Source: Natrinema amylolyticus_A
GTDB lineage: Archaea; Halobacteriota; Halobacteria; Halobacteriales; Natrialbaceae
Length of the DNA stretch: 64,000 nt
Assembly: GCF_042678045.1 (NCBI RefSeq)
Contig: NZ_JBHUDI010000002.1
Coordinates: 1-64,000, forward strand
Reading direction: 5' to 3'
In this document: positions 41,242 through 50,766 of the stretch, one piece after another
Numbering within the stretch: the stretch's first letter is position 1
How the letters are laid out: the number at the start of each line of letters is the position of its first letter
Notes under the pieces: generated by a model
What the model saw: the letters and a program-made list of their open reading frames with translations, nothing else
Databases searched by the model: none
Told to the model about the DNA's origin: nothing
Position numbers and translations under genes: made by a program

Positions 41242-41674
41242 TGAGCTGTCATGGCCCTGTTTTGCCCCGTTTGAACCCTCACAGAGCGGTGTTTTGGCAG
41301 TATCAGGACGCGACGCGTTCCGACAATATCGATGGAGTTGCCGGAATCTTCCCTCATTCCTGGAGTCGCTCAACACACACTCTTGAGTGCAGGTCTACAA
41401 ATGTGGTCCTAGTCGATTCGAAACTGACTGCGAATCGGGTCATTCGACGATCACGACCGGGAGAGCGTCCTTCGAGGACTTCACCGACTCGAGCGACGCC
41501 TCGAGGAGTTGCGAACAGTGCGTGGCCTAGTACGCCGCTGCACAGTTTCTCTTCCTCGAGGCGCTCTCGAGTATGGGCTTCTAACCAGATCACGAGCAGG
41601 CATTTGTAAATTGTCCTGTAACTACTATTAGGTTGGAGTATAATGGTGAAGGTAACGAGACTTGGACAATCCGT
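41242..41674. other. Intergenic, no supported gene
   Basis: About 430 bp. A 79-residue minus-strand frame spans 41354-41593 but shows no family motif and no promoter. No repeats or IS ends were seen. Confidence 0.4.
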
Positions 41675-42175
41675 ATGCCACCCAACCGACCATCTACTAC
41701 AAGCCGACAGGACACTGATTTAGGGCCCACGAACGAGTGTGTGATCTGTGGATCGGCAGACTCGCTCTCGAAATATTCGTTTGAACCGTCGTCAGACGAC
41801 GGTTCAACTATTGCTCTGTGTCCAAGCCATTATCAAGTCGCAACTCTCCTCAGTGGCTCTCGTTTTCTGGATTCCGATGCTTCGACCGATTATAGCCTCC
41901 AAGAAACGAAGAAAATCACGGTCCGCGTCCCACGCGCATTGATCGAGGGAGCAGATTCCGTCGCTGAACAAAAGGGGCAGACACGCAGTGAGTTCGTTCG
42001 TGACGGAATTCAGATGGCGATGGAAAGCCAAGAGCTGGAAGAGGCATTCAACGAGATCCTCTCTCAGGCAGTCCACTCACAACCGAACAGCGAAACGGAA
42101 GGTGATGTCGAGTTTCTCAAAGAGCGCATTCGGAAACTCGAGTCCCTGCTCGAAGACAGTATTGACAAAATCTAG
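41675..42175 (+). CDS. Zinc-finger plus ribbon-helix-helix DNA-binding protein
   Basis: 166 residues in three parts. A putative zinc site is C22-x2-C25 ... C49-x2-H52. A CopG-type ribbon-helix-helix occupies about 79-115 (KKITVRVPRALIEGADSVAEQKGQTRSEFVRDGIQMAM). A C-terminal coiled coil follows (VEFLKERIRKLESLLEDSIDKI). RHH proteins bind DNA as dimers; the coiled coil would hold oligomers. Haloarchaeal plasmids carry many such regulators, often for copy control. The ATG at 41675 precedes MPPNRPST; a TTG at 41633 is less likely. Target not known. Confidence 0.72.
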   Translation: MPPNRPSTTSRQDTDLGPTNECVICGSADSLSKYSFEPSSDDGSTIALCPSHYQVATLLSGSRFLDSDASTDYSLQETKKITVRVPRALIEGADSVAEQKGQTRSEFVRDGIQMAMESQELEEAFNEILSQAVHSQPNSETEGDVEFLKERIRKLESLLEDSIDKI

Positions 42176-42449
42176 CCCGCTGTTCATACGCAACCAGCTA
42201 TTACCGTCGACGACGGGTCAGCTGTAGGTCGGTGGCAGCTGACTTGATCGTCGTTCGAGGAACTCTTCAAGAACGGTTGCAGCTTCGAGGTGAGCGACCG
42301 ATTCAGTCGTGACGAGCCGCCAGCGTGCGGTCTGATGCGCGACTGTCGCTCGTGGTGTTGTACGAGGCTGCACATGAGACCTCGAGCAAGGATCGGCCTT
42401 CGCGTGAGCAGCACTTCGAGCTGTGGAAGTGGGTGCACACGAACGGAGC

Positions 42450-42690
42450 GTTTCCGCATCAAACGGCGCTCGAGTTCGCACAGAACGGTACTGCTGTCGT
42501 CGTAGCAGATGTTGACGAGGAGGGAGGCGCAGAGACAGTCCAACAGATCGAAAATCGGTATTCTCAGGGCGGTCTTGGGAACCCCAAGGCGATCGCTACT
42601 GCCGTCCTGTGGCTCTGTTCTGATGCAGCATCATTCAGAATGGTGAAGCACTCGCAGTCGACAGTGGCTACAGAAGTCTAGACGGTCGTC
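42450..42690 (+). pseudogene. Short-chain dehydrogenase relic, internally deleted
   Basis: ALEFAQNGTAVVVADVDEEGGAETVQQIE is the nucleotide-binding half of an SDR. It joins directly to GGLGNPKAIATAVLWLCSDAASF, which belongs near the C-terminus, so the middle with the catalytic Tyr-x3-Lys is gone. The end shifts frame: NGEALAVDSGYRSLD is read in the next frame, matching the family's GxALxVDGGY. Two lesions make this a clear fossil. Confidence 0.65.
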
Positions 42691-43000
42691 AAACTCGAGC
42701 ACGCCGTTGGCCCACCTATCCCTGGTGGCAATGCATTGCCTGACGATGGGTGTCTTCGACTTCTACGAGTACGCCGAACTTCGACGTTGCAATTGACCCA
42801 CTCTGGCCGAAGCTACACCTGCTTACCTGCCTCAATAAACTTAATAATCATCTGATGGTTTCGTTCAATCTTCACACCTGGGCAAGAGACCAAACGCTGT
42901 CACAATGACTCGACACCCAAATCGGTAAGAAATGAGGTAACACGTCCCCATGCGGACGGCAGTATACAAATATATCGCAGTCGTGTCCGAACTTCATAAT
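42691..43000. other. Intergenic with the promoter of the cupin gene
   Basis: About 300 bp without a gene. ACAAATATA near 42968-42976 is a good TATA box, about 28 bp before the ATG at 43001, so a leaderless transcript is likely. Confidence 0.45.
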
Positions 43001-43459
43001 ATGGAGAAAGCCTCTATTGACGACGTGGAACCGAACGCGTTCGGCCGAGATATTGACTGTCGCGGGCTTTCGGAACCGCTGGGAACGACCGACTTCTCGA
43101 TCAACTATTTCTGTTTGGAACCCGGTGAAGGGTTTTCCAACACGATGCATACCCACATGGATCAAGAAGAGGTGTTCGTCGTCGTCGAAGGTGAAGCTAC
43201 GTTCACCACGATGGATGATGAAGTCGTCGTCGGCGAGGGCGAGGCGATCCGGTTTGCACCTGGGGAATACCAGACTGGAACCAACGAAACCGACGACCCA
43301 GTAGTTGCCTACGCTATGGGTGCACCGCGTGATAGCGAAGATGTTCGCGTGCCACGGGACTGCCCGGAATGCGCAAACGGCAACATGCGAGCAGTGCCTG
43401 GTGACGACGGGTTTACGCTCGTCTGCCCGGAGTGCGGAGCCGAACTCAACGCCGAGTAG
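43001..43459 (+). CDS. Cupin-domain protein with C-terminal zinc ribbon
   Basis: 152 residues. The cupin barrel runs from about 20 to 105, with metal-binding motif 1 in THMDQEEVFVVVEGEA and motif 2 in GEAIRFAPGEYQ. A C-terminal zinc ribbon is DCPECANGN...FTLVCPECGAEL (two CxxC pairs). Small cupins of this type bind a metal and act as enzymes or sensors; the ribbon may bind partners. ATG 43001 is supported by the TATA box. Neighbours give no clue to the substrate. Confidence 0.75.
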   Translation: MEKASIDDVEPNAFGRDIDCRGLSEPLGTTDFSINYFCLEPGEGFSNTMHTHMDQEEVFVVVEGEATFTTMDDEVVVGEGEAIRFAPGEYQTGTNETDDPVVAYAMGAPRDSEDVRVPRDCPECANGNMRAVPGDDGFTLVCPECGAELNAE

Positions 43460-43851
43460 TCAGTCTTTCCTGATCGACAGGATTCCGAGTCTCAGAGGAG
43501 ACGAGATGCGTCCCAGAAACGCTACTGATTTTCGTCTTCAGTGTGAGTCTCCTCTGTTAGCCCTTCTGACCTGCGATATCACCCGATTAGATCGCTATTC
43601 GACACCACGGTTACTCCCGCTGTAGTCTCGACTTCCAAACGATGAGACTTCCACCGGCGAGCAATTTGTATAGCGTTATGTTATTTACAATGATGTTCCG
43701 CAACCCTGCTTCTCCTGATTTCTATACACTTATAGTCACTAATCGGCGAATCATCTAGATCAATAGAACGCGGACCTGTCTACTGATCTTCTCAAACGAT
43801 CGGCGAATAGACGATCAAATGTACTTTCTGCAATTAATCGTTCCGAATCAA
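43460..43851. other. Intergenic downstream of the cupin and integrase genes
   Basis: About 390 bp between two convergent genes. GAGTCTCAGAGGAGAC-like complementary runs near 43488-43505 could act in termination. No tRNA or other attachment-type target for the adjacent integrase was found. Confidence 0.35.
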
Positions 43852-44940
43852 TTACTCGTTCTCGAAGACTTCAGACGCCTCTTCCGCCAGTTCTTCGGTC
43901 TCGATATGGGCGTACATCTGTGAGGTGGTCCGCGGATCGGCGTGGCGCAATACTCGCTGTGCTGCGGCCGCACCATGCTCGCGATAGATGGCTTCACCGA
44001 CGCCACGCCGCGCGCCATGCGGTTTCAGGTATTCGCCGTCGATCTCGAGGTCAGCCGCATCGCACAGCCGTTTCAGAACCGACCGGCCGCCGTTAGTTGA
44101 CAGCGACGGCGGAACGACCTCGTGTTTCCGATGTAATTCGAGCGGTTCGCCCGCGGACGGATCGATGTCGTCGGGGAGGTTCTCGTATAATGATGGCGCA
44201 TGGCTTGTTACGAACACGGGCCATTCGGACGTCAGCGGATCGAGGGCCTGCTGGAGACGCTCGAGTGGACGATGCACTTGTCGTGGGAGTTGTACCTCCT
44301 CGTCTTCGTGCTGACTCTTGCCGAGCACCTGGAACTGGTTGTTCTCGAGGTCGATGTCGCTCCACCGCAGGCCGTTCCGGCGGTCGTCCCGTGGATCGCT
44401 CAGGATTTCCCCGCCACGAGCACCCGAATAGGCTAGCATATATACGAGTGCGCGGTCACGCAGTTCCTCGAGTGCGGCCGATCCCTTTTCGTCGACGGCC
44501 TCGTGGGCACGGCGATCGGCATACCGGAGCAACGCGTTTCGGTCTTCGGCCGACCAGAACTGTTGATCGCCGCTCTTTTTCGTCGGTCGCGGCGGCAACT
44601 CGTCGAGTGCGATCCCTTTCTGCGCCGGATTCTCCTCGAGCCAGTCCCATTTGACGCAGTAGGAGAGAAACGCTGAGACGTAGTCGTAGTACGTCCACGC
44701 GGTCGCTGCAGTCTTTGCTTCGTCATTCGAGAGCGCTTGCGCATACGTCGCCATATCGCGCTTCGAGACACGTTCGACTGTCTCGGTGCCACGGGCTTCG
44801 AGGCGCTGTCGCCAGTCGGTCAAGACGCGGTCGAGGGCATCGCGGTAGTTGCCGGCCTTGTTACCCGACTCGAGGAAGTCGTCGATGGCCGTCTCAAGGG
44901 GGGTTCCCGGTGGATTAGCTGTTGAATCTGTCGCGTCCAT
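43852..44940 (-). CDS. Tyrosine recombinase (XerC/D or phage integrase type)
   Basis: 362 residues. An N-terminal core-binding SAM-like domain (FLESGNKAGNYRDALDRVL...YAQALSNDEAKTAATAWTYYDYVSAFLSYCVKWDWLEENPA) is followed by the catalytic domain. Arg I is in YSGARGGEILS, HxxR in KPHGARRGVGEA, His III in RHADPRTTSQMY, with the nucleophile Tyr in the same motif. All active-site residues are present, so it looks functional. It could resolve dimers or integrate an element. It is alone on the minus strand, beside an IS6-type element upstream. Confidence 0.86.
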   Translation of the reverse strand: MDATDSTANPPGTPLETAIDDFLESGNKAGNYRDALDRVLTDWRQRLEARGTETVERVSKRDMATYAQALSNDEAKTAATAWTYYDYVSAFLSYCVKWDWLEENPAQKGIALDELPPRPTKKSGDQQFWSAEDRNALLRYADRRAHEAVDEKGSAALEELRDRALVYMLAYSGARGGEILSDPRDDRRNGLRWSDIDLENNQFQVLGKSQHEDEEVQLPRQVHRPLERLQQALDPLTSEWPVFVTSHAPSLYENLPDDIDPSAGEPLELHRKHEVVPPSLSTNGGRSVLKRLCDAADLEIDGEYLKPHGARRGVGEAIYREHGAAAAQRVLRHADPRTTSQMYAHIETEELAEEASEVFENE

Positions 44941-45072
44941 TGATCCGTATATCTGTACAGTGTGGTTAATGTTCTGTGCAATATCAGTGTTGCTTCGATT
45001 GCAACTCAGACTATAAACATACGGATATCGTGAAAATCAGTGTTGTGAAAATATTATAAATAAGGGCGCTGT

Positions 45073-45770
45073 CTAGTTTAGCACCTCCGCTGGCGTCTGT
45101 CCGTTAAGTGATTGGTGCGGTCGTTGTGTGTTGTAGTAGTGTACGAACTGTTCAAGCCAATCTCTGACACTCGCCCGACTGCCCACCCACGAATTATGGA
45201 AGCGGTCAACTCTCATCTTCAAGGTGTGAAACCACTTTTCGATCAGGTTTCTTTCGACGTAGTCGAGCTGACCGCTCAATCCTACTCGAGAGAGGGCAGT
45301 CAGATAGCCGTAGCCATCGACGAGAAACACCGTGTCAGAGAGATCGTGTTTCTCGGTCAATCGATGCAGGAATGCAGCGGCTGGATCGGTCCCTCGTCGT
45401 CCGAACACTGCAACATCGAGAATCAACCGAGAGTCAAGGTCTATTGCAGCGTATACCCAAGACCAGTCGCCGTTAATCCTGACAGCTGTNNNNNNNNNNN
45501 NNNNNNNNNNNNNNNNNNNNNNNNNNGCGACGGCTTCGCCGTCGGCGGGTCTGGAACGCTGTCAGCCAGCCGATGTACCCAGTGCCAGATCGCTTGATGA
45601 GAGCGTTCTACGCCGATCAAGCGAAGAATCGCTTGTGTCTCTCGGAGCGAACAACCCGTCGCGTGGAGGCGGACAGCGAACACCCTGACAGGCGTCGCCG
45701 TCCGCTCACGCTCCCAAGCTTCATCAAATTCCACCGCGTAGCACTCGCTGAGCAGGTCTGCGAGCAACAT
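45073..45770 (-). CDS. IS6-family transposase (interrupted by sequencing gap)
   Basis: The N-terminal part (from 45770) holds the HTH (CSLRETQAILRLIGVERSHQAIWHWVHRLAD). After the N gap come INGDWSWVYAAIDLDSR, FLVDGYGYLTALSR (Asp of the DDE triad) and VERNLIEKWFHTLKMRVDRFHNSW (Glu), ending QSLNGQTPAEVLN. The first Asp (family VDET) falls in the gap. The two parts are in different frames only because the gap is written as 37 bases; a length congruent with 21 would rejoin them. It may thus be an intact gene of about 225 codons. Confidence 0.7.
45490..45526. other. Assembly gap (37 N)
   Basis: A run of 37 N inside the IS6-type transposase. Alignment to relatives (KPS then RVAVDETAV then RINGDWSW) would need only about 21 bases, so the gap length is probably not real. 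Confidence 0.9.
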
Positions 45771-45848
45771 TCCAAACTAACTCTACGACCTGCTCGTTCC
45801 TCAAACCGCGCTAACTAGACGGTGCCCAACAACCGAATTAATCACTTA

Positions 45849-45882
45849 ACGGACAGATGCCGACAGAGGTAAACTAGGCAGT
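45849..45882 (+). pseudogene. C-terminal scrap of an IS6-type transposase
   Basis: TCACTTAACGGACAGATGCC onwards encodes SLNGQMPTEVN-stop, a diverged inverted copy of the end of the transposase at 45073 (SLNGQTPAEVLN). Just 20 bp outside the right terminal repeat, so a second copy once lay here in the opposite orientation. Confidence 0.5.
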
Positions 45883-46096
45883 ACCGTTGAGCGCAACACG
45901 ACTTGGATTCACGTCAGCTGTTGGTTGTAGATCACACTTCTGGGCCCAACCACAGACTGTCTTCCGACTGCATTCGGTACCAGACTTCTCACGCTCTCGA
46001 ATTGTATTCGATAGTGATAATCTAGCAAGACGAAATCGAGTATCCAACTCTATCAGTTGGTGCAGTGTCCGCTCTCGCTCCACAAAATCGATCTAG
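45874..46096 (-). pseudogene. N-terminal relic of an IS6-type transposase
   Basis: MERERTLHQLIELDTRFRLARLSLSNTIREREKSG, then SRKTVCGWAQKCDLQPTADVNPSRVALNGTA, corresponds to the first 80 residues of the transposase complete at 57.9 kb (FVEREATPRLLMKLSIQLHLAGLSLLNTVS... VHNWVHKADLQP). The catalytic part is absent. It is closest to the relic at 39.2-39.7 kb (shared FVERERT and CDLQ). Confidence 0.6.
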
Positions 46097-46240
46097 ATGA
46101 TACGACTGCGGGGGTGGTCGATGTTTGGGGGCATAGGGTACCAGAATAATTGTTCTGTCCACGTTTCACGCTTAACGAAATACCTCCGACTCGAAAGGGA
46201 TGTTTTTTACCTATCTGGAATCGAACTATTAGTCAGGATT

Positions 46241-47530
46241 ATGAATACGAACGACCGATCTATCGTGTCCTTTGCTATGCTATCGCATGCAATGGTGCAT
46301 ACGTATGAGCTCTCGATCCCAATCCTCATGCTACTGTGGGTGAACGAATTCTCAATCTCGATCGGCACCCTCGCCATCGTAGTCTCTGCCGGATATGCGA
46401 TGTTCGGATTAGGGGCACTCCCGACCGGTGTCCTCGCCGACATCTACGGCTCGAGACTGCTCATCGTCTGCTGTCTGATCGGGATGGGTGTGTCGTTTCT
46501 CCTCCTGAGCATAGCTCCGAGTCTCCCCGTCCTCGTCCTCGCGCTGATTTGCTGGGGGATCGCGGCGAGTATCTATCATCCGGCCGGGCTCTCGTTGATC
46601 AGTACGGGCGTCGTCGATCGTGGAACGGCGTTCGCGTATCACGGGATGGCAGGGAATGCCGGAATTGCACTCGGCCCACTGGTGACTGCAGTACTCTTGC
46701 TCGTCGTTGACTGGCGACTCGTCACCGTCCTGTTGTCGGTTCCAGCCCTGCTCGTCGCAATCTACGCGTTACGGGCTCGATTCGACGAGACCGCAGGGAC
46801 GAGAACTCGACAGGGCGACACTGACTCACGAGACACGGCGTCGGCAGCCTCACTTTCAGAGTTGTGGGCCGGGTCGAAAGCGCTGTTTGCCACGGGATTC
46901 ACTATCGTTTTCGTCATCGTGATGCTCAACGGACTGTTTTATCGCGGCACGCTGACGCTGCTGCCCGAGATTCTCACCACGATGCTCGATCCCCTCGTCG
47001 GAGACATTCAAGTATTCAATCCGAACTCGCCGATGGCAGAGGAATTCGAACCGTCTCGGTTCTTCTATACGGGACTTCTGATGGTCGGCATCGGCGGACA
47101 ATACGTCGGTGGGAAACTCACCGATCAAATGGCGACCGAACGGAGCCTGATGGTCGTCCTCGGATCACTCTCTATTACCGCCCTTGTTTTCATCCCTGCC
47201 GCACAGGCCAGTATCGTCTCGCTCGCACTGATCAGTGCAGTGCTCGGCTTCCTCCTGTTTATGATCCAGCCGCTCTATCAGGCGACGATCGCACAGTATT
47301 CCCCGGCGAACGCTCGCGGCCTCTCCTATGGATTTACATACGTCGGCACGTTCGGAATCGGCGCGTTCGGAGCTGCTATCACCGGGGTCATCTACGAAAG
47401 CTTCGGCGAGTTCGCGATGTTCACGACGCTCGCCGGGTTTGCACTCCTCGCATCCCTGCTCAGCTACTCATTGCTCGCCGGTGGATACACCGGCGCAAGC
47501 GCAAGCGCTGTGGAATCGACTAACGAGTAG
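46241..47530 (+). CDS. MFS transporter
   Basis: 429 residues, 12 predicted membrane segments, ATG 46241 (MNTNDRSIVSFAMLSHAMVHTYELSIPILM). MFS signatures are GVLADIYGSRLL (loop 2-3) and GGKLTDQMATERSL in the second half. A polar central loop (ARFDETAGTRTRQGDTDSRD) separates the halves. It is followed 132 bp on by an FAH-family hydrolase in the same direction, so it may import the aromatic or dicarboxylic compound the hydrolase works on. That link is inferred from adjacency only. Confidence 0.8.
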   Translation: MNTNDRSIVSFAMLSHAMVHTYELSIPILMLLWVNEFSISIGTLAIVVSAGYAMFGLGALPTGVLADIYGSRLLIVCCLIGMGVSFLLLSIAPSLPVLVLALICWGIAASIYHPAGLSLISTGVVDRGTAFAYHGMAGNAGIALGPLVTAVLLLVVDWRLVTVLLSVPALLVAIYALRARFDETAGTRTRQGDTDSRDTASAASLSELWAGSKALFATGFTIVFVIVMLNGLFYRGTLTLLPEILTTMLDPLVGDIQVFNPNSPMAEEFEPSRFFYTGLLMVGIGGQYVGGKLTDQMATERSLMVVLGSLSITALVFIPAAQASIVSLALISAVLGFLLFMIQPLYQATIAQYSPANARGLSYGFTYVGTFGIGAFGAAITGVIYESFGEFAMFTTLAGFALLASLLSYSLLAGGYTGASASAVESTNE

Positions 47531-47662
47531 TCAGATTCCACGATATATCTCGAGGTACCGAAGGCGTCCGAAGCGATCCGGAATGTATACACTCTCAGTC
47601 ACGAGTCGACCGAGATAGCCGAAATCGGTAGAGCTACACTCCTAGAATCACGACCACAGGTA

Positions 47663-48385
47663 ATGCGACTCGCAAGGATCGAAACTTCCGAAGGACCGGT
47701 TACAGGACGGTACGAAGACGGCGTCGTGCATACCGACGACGATAGCTATGAGGTCGGCGTCGACGGAGAACTCTTGCCGCCCTGTGACCCCTCGGCACTA
47801 TACTGTGTCGGCCGCAACTACGTGGAGACTCTAGAACAGATGGAGTACGAACGGCCCGAGGAACCCGACTTCTTTATCAAGCCGCCTGCATCCCTGCTGG
47901 GGCATGAATCACCCATCCCGTATCCCGAATTCACGAACGAACTGACCTACGCCGGTGAACTTGCGGCCGTGATCGACGACACCTGTCACGATCTCTCGAA
48001 ACACGAAGTTCCGGAAATCGTCCGCGGTTACACGATTATGAACGATATCGACGCGCTCGACCAACAGGGCCGGACTGCACGAAAGGCCTTCGACGGCTCG
48101 GGTCCGCTCGGTCCGTGGATCGAGACTGATATCGATCCAACAGGGATCGATATGTGGACGGACGTGAACGATGAACGACGGCAGGAGGCGAACACAGCGC
48201 TCATGCTGTTCGATCCATATGAAGTTATTTCGTATCTCTCGAAGCGGTTCACGTTCTGTCCAGGTGACGTCGTTGCGTTCGGTAGCCCTGCAAATCCCGG
48301 ACTAATCGAGTCCGGAGACACCATCGAGATCACCTACGAGAACGTCGGAACACTCCGAAATTCGGTTGTCGATCCCATTGAATAA
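47663..48385 (+). CDS. Fumarylacetoacetate hydrolase (FAH) family protein
   Basis: 240 residues. FAH-fold signatures are YCVGRNYVETLEQME (near residue 48), FFIKPPASLLGHESPIPYP, and GELAAVIDDTCHDLSKHEV (metal-ligand Glu), then VRGYTIMNDIDALDQQ, FDGSGPLGPWIETD and GDVVAFGSPANPGLIESGD. Members hydrolyse beta-diketones or act as 2-keto-diol hydratase/isomerases in aromatic-compound breakdown, or decarboxylate oxaloacetate. The family's usual ligand EyE reads AGELAA here. Likely cytoplasmic and Mg/Mn-dependent; substrate unknown. Confidence 0.8.
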   Translation: MRLARIETSEGPVTGRYEDGVVHTDDDSYEVGVDGELLPPCDPSALYCVGRNYVETLEQMEYERPEEPDFFIKPPASLLGHESPIPYPEFTNELTYAGELAAVIDDTCHDLSKHEVPEIVRGYTIMNDIDALDQQGRTARKAFDGSGPLGPWIETDIDPTGIDMWTDVNDERRQEANTALMLFDPYEVISYLSKRFTFCPGDVVAFGSPANPGLIESGDTIEITYENVGTLRNSVVDPIE

Positions 48386-48495
48386 CTACTGTTCCAGCGG
48401 GAGCAGACCGTCGGGGATCGACCAGTTTCAACACCCGTTTCGCAAGGGTGCACTGTGACGAGCCTCGAGCGGCTGTAAAAACGGTCCGGGGCCGC

Positions 48496-50232
48496 TCAGA
48501 AAAGTCCCGGGAAGACGATGTAGCTGAACACGGTCGCGATGATACCGACACCGACCGCGTAGTAGATGAGTGGGATCAGGTTCAGCCGCATGACTCGTCC
48601 CTCATGGCCGACGAGGCCGACGGTCGCCAGCGCAGCGACAACGTTGTGAATCGCCACGAGGTTCCCGATGGCGCCGCCAACAGCCTGCGCGCCGACGATT
48701 ATCTGGGTTGGCAGTCCCAGTTGTGATGCGGCCTCGAACTGGAATCCGCCGAACGTGATGTTCGACACCGTGTTCGAACCAGCCATCGCGGCACCGAGTG
48801 CACCAATGAGCGGGGCGATGAACGGGTAGGCAGGTCCGACGGCGTTGGCAGTCGCCTGTGCAAGCACGAAGATCATGCTTTCCGTACCCTCGGCATGAGC
48901 GCCGGACTGGAGCATCACCTGTACCATCGCGATAACGAACAGGAGCGCGATCAAGGGGGCGATGAGTTTCTGTCCTGCCTCTGACCACGCAGCTTTGATC
49001 TCCTTGCCGGACATCCCGTACAGGGGGATCGCAATCAGCGCACAGATGAACAGCCAGAAACCGGGAACGTACACCCAGTCGACACTCCCGCTAAGACCGG
49101 TTCCCAGGATATTGTTCCACTGAGTCCCGAACTGTTGTAAGACGGCGGGAAGCGGATCAACGACTCGAGTAACGACGAGCAAGACGACCAGGAGAATGTA
49201 CGGTGTCCAAGCGCGGAGCAGCGACATACTTGCTGTGTCAACTCCGCCGTCAGCAGCGGTTGCGTCGCCAGCGCCGCTCCCCACACCGGGTGCGTTTGCC
49301 TGGCCGGGTTCGATTGTTCCGACCCAATGAGCGGGCCATTCACTGCGGTCCGGAAAGTCCCACTCCTCGTCCGGCACGAAGTATCCCGCTTTCAAGGTGG
49401 TGACGACGATCGCGCCGCCGACCATCGCGCCCATCAGACTGGGGAACTCGGCGCTAACCTGTGCCGACAACCAGTAGGGGATGACGAACGCAATTCCGGA
49501 GAACAGACACAGTGGTGCGACCTCCCAGGCGGGTTTGAGGCTGCGCTCGTCCGTATCGCCGAAGAAGTAGACGACCATCGCGACCGCGAACAGCGGCATG
49601 GCGAACCCGATGAGCGTGTGGTAGGTCGCCGCCCAGACGGCGACCTCAAGCGAATACCCCTGGACAGTGAATCCAGCATCCGTAATCGCCGTGCTCGTGG
49701 CTTGGGTGGAACTGAGTGGGTCCTGAATTCCGATGACGATCGGCGTTCCGACCGCACCATACGTGACAGCAAGGACATGGCCAACCAGTCCAGCGATCAC
49801 AGCGGCGAGCGCCGGGAATCCAAGCGCCAACAGGAGCGGCGCGACAACTGCCGCGGGCGTTCCGAAGCCTGCTGCCCCCTCGATGAACGCCGCAAGGAAG
49901 AAACCGATCAGGACGATCTGCACCCGGCGGTCGTCGCTGATAGTCGCGAATCCCTGGTTGATCCGGTCGAACGCGCCGGCCTGCATCAGTGTATACAGGA
50001 GAAGCAACGCGCCGAAGACGATCCAGAGGATTTGGATCGCCGTCATGACGCCGACCGCAGAGGCCGCGAAGAGGTACTCTCCTGGCATATCCCACACGAA
50101 GTAGCCGACGATCAGCGCGGCGGCGTACGCGATCGGCATCGCGCGCGTCGCCGGCCATAGCAGCCCGACGAGTAGCACGCCCGCGAGTACGAGTGGCGTC
50201 GCCGCAAGTACGAGCTCGGTGGGACTAACCAT
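48496..50232 (-). CDS. lctP: L-lactate permease family transporter (LctP)
   Basis: 578 residues and about 13-14 membrane segments. Family wording is dense: GAFDRINQGFATISDDRRVQIVLIGFFLAAFIEGAAGFGTPAAVVAPLLLALGFPALAAV early, GAAMAGSNTVSNITFGGFQFEAASQLGLPTQIIVGAQAVGGAIGNLVAIHNVVAA late. LctP carries lactate and glycolate with protons. It lies next to the FAD/FeS dehydrogenase gene (50767), same strand, 534 bp apart, which supports a lactate or glycolate uptake-and-oxidation pair. Length and ends look normal. Confidence 0.9.
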   Translation of the reverse strand: MVSPTELVLAATPLVLAGVLLVGLLWPATRAMPIAYAAALIVGYFVWDMPGEYLFAASAVGVMTAIQILWIVFGALLLLYTLMQAGAFDRINQGFATISDDRRVQIVLIGFFLAAFIEGAAGFGTPAAVVAPLLLALGFPALAAVIAGLVGHVLAVTYGAVGTPIVIGIQDPLSSTQATSTAITDAGFTVQGYSLEVAVWAATYHTLIGFAMPLFAVAMVVYFFGDTDERSLKPAWEVAPLCLFSGIAFVIPYWLSAQVSAEFPSLMGAMVGGAIVVTTLKAGYFVPDEEWDFPDRSEWPAHWVGTIEPGQANAPGVGSGAGDATAADGGVDTASMSLLRAWTPYILLVVLLVVTRVVDPLPAVLQQFGTQWNNILGTGLSGSVDWVYVPGFWLFICALIAIPLYGMSGKEIKAAWSEAGQKLIAPLIALLFVIAMVQVMLQSGAHAEGTESMIFVLAQATANAVGPAYPFIAPLIGALGAAMAGSNTVSNITFGGFQFEAASQLGLPTQIIVGAQAVGGAIGNLVAIHNVVAALATVGLVGHEGRVMRLNLIPLIYYAVGVGIIATVFSYIVFPGLF

Positions 50233-50766
50233 TCAAACCACCCCCGGTAGCTCGTACGAGTATTGATGATGTGAACGCTACCTCGATGCCATCTCTGATC
50301 GAATCTGGCATGGAAAGTAAAGTGTTCATTTCGTATTTATAATTGTCGACTGTTATCATACCTCGAACCACTGTAGATATCGAATAGCCCATCTGGATGC
50401 AGATTTCGTTTTTCGCTCTCGAGAATTACGGCAGATAAATAACCATTATAAGTTTATAGGATTGGCCAGTTCTGGCGGGTATCTTCGGCACGAGAGATGC
50501 TTCGAATAGTTCGTCGAGTCGATGACCAGCGAGGAACTCGAGATCAAAGACATGCTCGAGCCTGAGTCGTCGCCAGCGGGCCCCTGTGAAGAGCCGCTCG
50601 GGTCGCTGCTCAATCGCAATGCCGTTCAACCAATGTAGCTGTTCGAGCCACGCGAGCCGGCCGCGAGCGACGAACACGTCCGTTCTCGGGTTCTATGTTC
50701 CGTCAAAGATCATCACAGCAGGCATTCATCCGAGATTCGCAAAAACATCCCGAATCACGGAGACGG
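50233..50766. other. Intergenic between dehydrogenase and lctP, no supported gene
   Basis: Over 500 bp. A short plus-strand frame (50522-50635, starting MTSEELEIKDMLEPESS) and a minus-strand frame over the same bases have no recognisable family. AT-rich sequence at 50325-50460 should hold the lctP promoter. Confidence 0.4.

Larger units (their letters stand above)
45064..45827 (-). mobile_element. IS6-type insertion sequence with assembly gap
   Basis: Terminal repeats are GGGCGCTGTCTAGTTTAGC (from 45064) and GGGCACCGTCTAGTTAGC (minus strand, ending 45827). They enclose one transposase gene and a 37-N gap. There is no 8-bp target duplication (ATAAATAA against AACAACCG), which suggests a rearranged or old insertion. 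Confidence 0.72.

Noticed and set aside
43460..43851. tRNA or attachment site for the adjacent integrase
   Set aside because: No cloverleaf-capable sequence or duplicated tRNA end could be found.
49327..50160. 277-codon plus-strand frame
   Set aside because: Antisense to lctP, hydrophilic and Arg-rich without motifs.
50426..50677. 83-codon minus-strand frame and a 37-codon plus-strand frame
   Set aside because: Neither shows a recognisable domain or promoter; both sit in one intergenic stretch.
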